The position numbers and the translations under genes are program-made. From Tateyamaria omphalii (GTDB lineage Bacteria; Pseudomonadota; Alphaproteobacteria; Rhodobacterales; Rhodobacteraceae), in NCBI RefSeq assembly GCF_019802125.1, contig NZ_JAHVHT010000001.1:620001-684000 (forward strand): 64,000 nucleotides of DNA. Reading direction: 5' to 3'. This document shows, one piece after another, positions 62,029 through 64,000 of this stretch (position 1 is its first letter; every line of letters starts with the position of its first letter). The notes under the pieces are model-generated. The model was not told the origin of the DNA. It did not search any database and saw nothing but the letters and a program-made list of their open reading frames with translations.

Positions 62029-63500
62029 CAAAGATCGCTGCCATCATCGGCGGCGGGGTGATTGGCGGCGGTTGGGCCGCGCGGTTTCTGCTGAACGGGT
62101 GGGATGTGCGGGTCTTTGATCCGGACCCGGAGGCGGAGGCGAAGCTGGCACCCGTGCTGGCGCAGGCGCGGCGCGCGTTGCCGAGCCTGACGGATGTCGC
62201 CTTGCCCGACGAAGGGGCGTTGTCGTTCTATTCGGATTTGTCCGAGGCCGTGGCGGGGGCGGATTGGATACAGGAGAGCGTGCCGGAGCGGTTGGAGATC
62301 AAGCACCGGACCTTTGCCGCCGTGCAGGCGGTATGCCCGGAGGACGCAATAATCGGGTCGTCGACCAGCGGGTTCAGGCCGAGTGAGTTGCAGGAAGGGA
62401 CGAAGCGGCCTGGGCAGATCATGGTCTGTCATCCGTTCAACCCGGTCTATCTGATGCCTTTGGTTGAGGTGGTGCCGTCGCCTGCCACTGATGCGACGCT
62501 CATCCAGCGGGCCAAGGCCACGCTGTCTTCGCTGGGGATGTATCCGCTGCATGTGCGCAAGGAGATTGATGCGCATATTGCGGATCGCTTCCTTGAGGCG
62601 GTGTGGCGTGAGGCCTTATGGCTGGTCAAGGACGGTGTGGCGACGACCGAGGAGATCGACGAGGCCATTCGCATGGGCTTTGGCATTCGCTGGGCGCAGA
62701 TGGGGCTGTTTGACACCTATCGCACCGCCGGGGGCGAGGCCGGGATGCGCCATTTCATGGCGCAGTTTGGGCCGGCGCTGAAGTGGCCCTGGACCAAGTT
62801 GATGGATGTGCCGGAGTTTACCGACGAGTTGGTTGATCTGATTGCCGGGCAGTCGGATGCGCAGTCCGGGCATATGAACATTTCGGAAATGTTGGCGGCG
62901 AGGGACGACAATCTGGTCGCGATGATGCGGGCGCTGAAGGCGAACGACTGGGGTGCGGGTGCCGTTCTGAATGCGCATGAGGTGTCGTTGCGTGCGGGAT
63001 CTGTTTTGGGCGCTTCCGCGGATGATTTGGAGGACGTCTCGGTTCCCATTCTGACCGTGCGCCGCGCCGTTCCGCTGGATTGGACCGATTACAATGGGCA
63101 CATGAACGAGGCGCGGTATTTGCAGGCCTTTGGCGATGCGACGGACCGGTTCATGGCCCTGATCGGGTGTGATGCCGAGTACATCGCAATGGGCGGCAGC
63201 TACTTTACCGCCGAGACGCATATCCGCCATGTGGACGAGGTACATGCGGGCACGGTGATCGAGGTGCACACGCAGGTGCTGACTGGGGCGGGCAAGAAGC
63301 TGCACCTGTTCCATGAGATGTATGATGGTGATCGTTTGCTGGCGACGGGGGAGCATTTCCTGCTGCATGTGAGCCTTGAGACGCGGCGGCCGTCGGAGCC
63401 TGCGCCGGGCATCGTGGCGGCGTTGGAGCGCATTGCTGCTGCGCATGCGCGGTTGGATGTGCCGCAGGGGGCCGGGCGGGCGGTCGGGCAGCGGCCCTGA
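62013..63500 (+). CDS. lcdH: carnitine 3-dehydrogenase fused to betainyl-CoA thioesterase
   Basis: A 495-residue fusion. The N-terminal part (about 1-320) is a 3-hydroxyacyl-CoA dehydrogenase-like NAD enzyme: AAIIGGGVIGGGWAARFLLNGWDV at the start and the active-site His in VCHPFNPVYLMPLVEV near residue 133. The C-terminal part (about 345-470) is a hotdog thioesterase with LDWTDYNGHMNEARYLQAF. Carnitine dehydrogenase/thioesterase fusions of this type are known in rhizobia. The fusion supplies the steps before and after the BKACE enzyme: carnitine to 3-dehydrocarnitine, and betainyl-CoA to glycine betaine. Confidence 0.92.
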   Translation: MGEPVAKIAAIIGGGVIGGGWAARFLLNGWDVRVFDPDPEAEAKLAPVLAQARRALPSLTDVALPDEGALSFYSDLSEAVAGADWIQESVPERLEIKHRTFAAVQAVCPEDAIIGSSTSGFRPSELQEGTKRPGQIMVCHPFNPVYLMPLVEVVPSPATDATLIQRAKATLSSLGMYPLHVRKEIDAHIADRFLEAVWREALWLVKDGVATTEEIDEAIRMGFGIRWAQMGLFDTYRTAGGEAGMRHFMAQFGPALKWPWTKLMDVPEFTDELVDLIAGQSDAQSGHMNISEMLAARDDNLVAMMRALKANDWGAGAVLNAHEVSLRAGSVLGASADDLEDVSVPILTVRRAVPLDWTDYNGHMNEARYLQAFGDATDRFMALIGCDAEYIAMGGSYFTAETHIRHVDEVHAGTVIEVHTQVLTGAGKKLHLFHEMYDGDRLLATGEHFLLHVSLETRRPSEPAPGIVAALERIAAAHARLDVPQGAGRAVGQRP

Positions 63501-63511
63501 TCTGGTCGTTT

Positions 63512-63557
63512 GGCGGCTCTGTTTGCTTTCAGCAAAGGCGCCCGCCCACCGACCCAG
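63512..63557 (+). repeat. intergenic hairpin repeat family C, copy 2
   Basis: 46 bases matching 43085-43130 with five differences. The core hairpin TTTGCT-TTC-AGCAAA keeps pairing despite changes from the other copy. It lies between the convergent ends of the carnitine dehydrogenase gene and the gene at the right edge. Confidence 0.85.
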
Positions 63558-63560
63558 ATG

Positions 63561-64000
63561 TCACGCGATCAGTCCGCGGAGTTCCTGCAGGTGATCGGGC
63601 AGGGCGCGGGCGGTGAAGGACGCTTGCCTTATCAGGGTATCGAAATGCAGCGACAGTGTTTCGATCCGTTCGCGGTCGCGGAAGGCCATGTAGTGCCCGC
63701 CTGTGTAGATCACGGCGAGGAGTGGGCCGAAGATGGTGACAGGGGCGGAATAGAGCTGCCGTTGGTCGAAGAGGTAGATGCGCAGGCGGGGGTAGAGCTG
63801 GGTGCTGAGGTCGAGGAGCTGGTCGAGCTGATCATGCCGGGTGGCAGCAGGCAGGTCGGCGTAGTAGCCGGTGCCTGCGGCGAAGCTGTGCAGTTCGAAG
63901 AGTGGCAGGGCGATTTCGTAGTCCGATTGCGCGGCCCGCATCCAGTTGAGACGGTCGCGTGAGGCGTTGATGGCCTGCGTCGTCGTTTTGCCCAGGTGTG
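63561..64000 (-). CDS. C-terminal part of a regulator-like protein, cut by the window edge
   Basis: The last 145 or so residues of a minus-strand gene continuing past the window. The frame runs from the edge (HLGKTTTQAINASRDRLNW...) to a TGA at 63561. The sequence has LPLFELHSFAAGTGYYADLPAATRHDQLDQLLDLSTQLYPRLRIYLFDQRQLYSAPVTIFG. I recall a similar tail in Rhodobacterales XRE-type regulators, but the DNA-binding part would be outside the window. A TGA-distal function cannot be given from this end. Confidence 0.6.
   Translation of the reverse strand, partial: HLGKTTTQAINASRDRLNWMRAAQSDYEIALPLFELHSFAAGTGYYADLPAATRHDQLDQLLDLSTQLYPRLRIYLFDQRQLYSAPVTIFGPLLAVIYTGGHYMAFRDRERIETLSLHFDTLIRQASFTARALPDHLQELRGLIA

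Overview
The window looks like a chromosomal segment of a marine alphaproteobacterium of the Rhodobacterales (Roseobacter group). This rests on the protein sequences (EF-P beside a short Rhodobacterales-specific protein, a PopZ-like acidic protein after a TolC-type protein, a fused carnitine dehydrogenase/thioesterase), high GC, and a perfect alphaproteobacterial LexA box (GTTC-N7-GTTC). I saw no insertion sequence, integrase, prophage structural gene or CRISPR array.

Layout. 1-4.2 kb is housekeeping: a TolC-family outer membrane factor, a DUF2497/PopZ-like protein, a small membrane protein, a DUF6280-like protein and EF-P. 4.2-18.8 kb is accessory. It holds an array of helically phased repeats, a DUF2799 lipoprotein, an NTF2-like/LuxR hybrid regulator coupled to a small ORF, an AT-rich HEPN-domain gene next to a P-loop kinase, an RTX-repeat serine hydrolase, an ArsR/DUF6428 pair with two perfect operators, an unknown protein with an internal duplication, a secreted triple-repeat protein with an aerolysin-like segment, a NarL-type two-component system and a permease divergent from a LysR regulator. 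19.8-27.4 kb is an alpha-glucoside (agl-type) uptake and hydrolysis locus: aglA-E-F-G on the minus strand, divergent from a LacI regulator and an ABC ATPase.

27.7-34.4 kb is mixed metabolism: GFA, YgfZ, glycosyltransferase, class V aminotransferase, orphan binding protein, HisC-like aminotransferase and enoyl-CoA hydratase. 34.4-36.5 kb holds a noncoding block with a tRNA-like gene of unusual identity, a second tRNA-like fragment and inverted repeats, followed by a slipin (SPFH) gene. 37-45 kb has a molybdenum hydroxylase large subunit without partner subunits, a DUF2235 hydrolase, a PaaI-type thioesterase, metF divergent from a MetR-like regulator, an MDR reductase and an inositol monophosphatase. 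45-58 kb has a GFA protein, rhomboid protease, putA divergent from an Lrp-type regulator, a TPR protein, tRNA-Leu(TAA), a chemoreceptor, metG, an MFS transporter, a YceI protein and a LexA-controlled imuA-like gene. 58.3-63.5 kb has an aldo/keto reductase and a carnitine catabolic operon: a CdhR-like regulator divergent from a BKACE enzyme, a lipoprotein and a fused carnitine dehydrogenase-thioesterase. A regulator-like gene is cut by the right edge.

Three families of intergenic repeats each occur twice here. One shows compensatory base changes in its hairpin. The most unusual items are the tRNA-like/slipin block, the phased repeat array at 4.4-4.5 kb, the triple-repeat secreted protein with its downstream ORF, and the HEPN gene.
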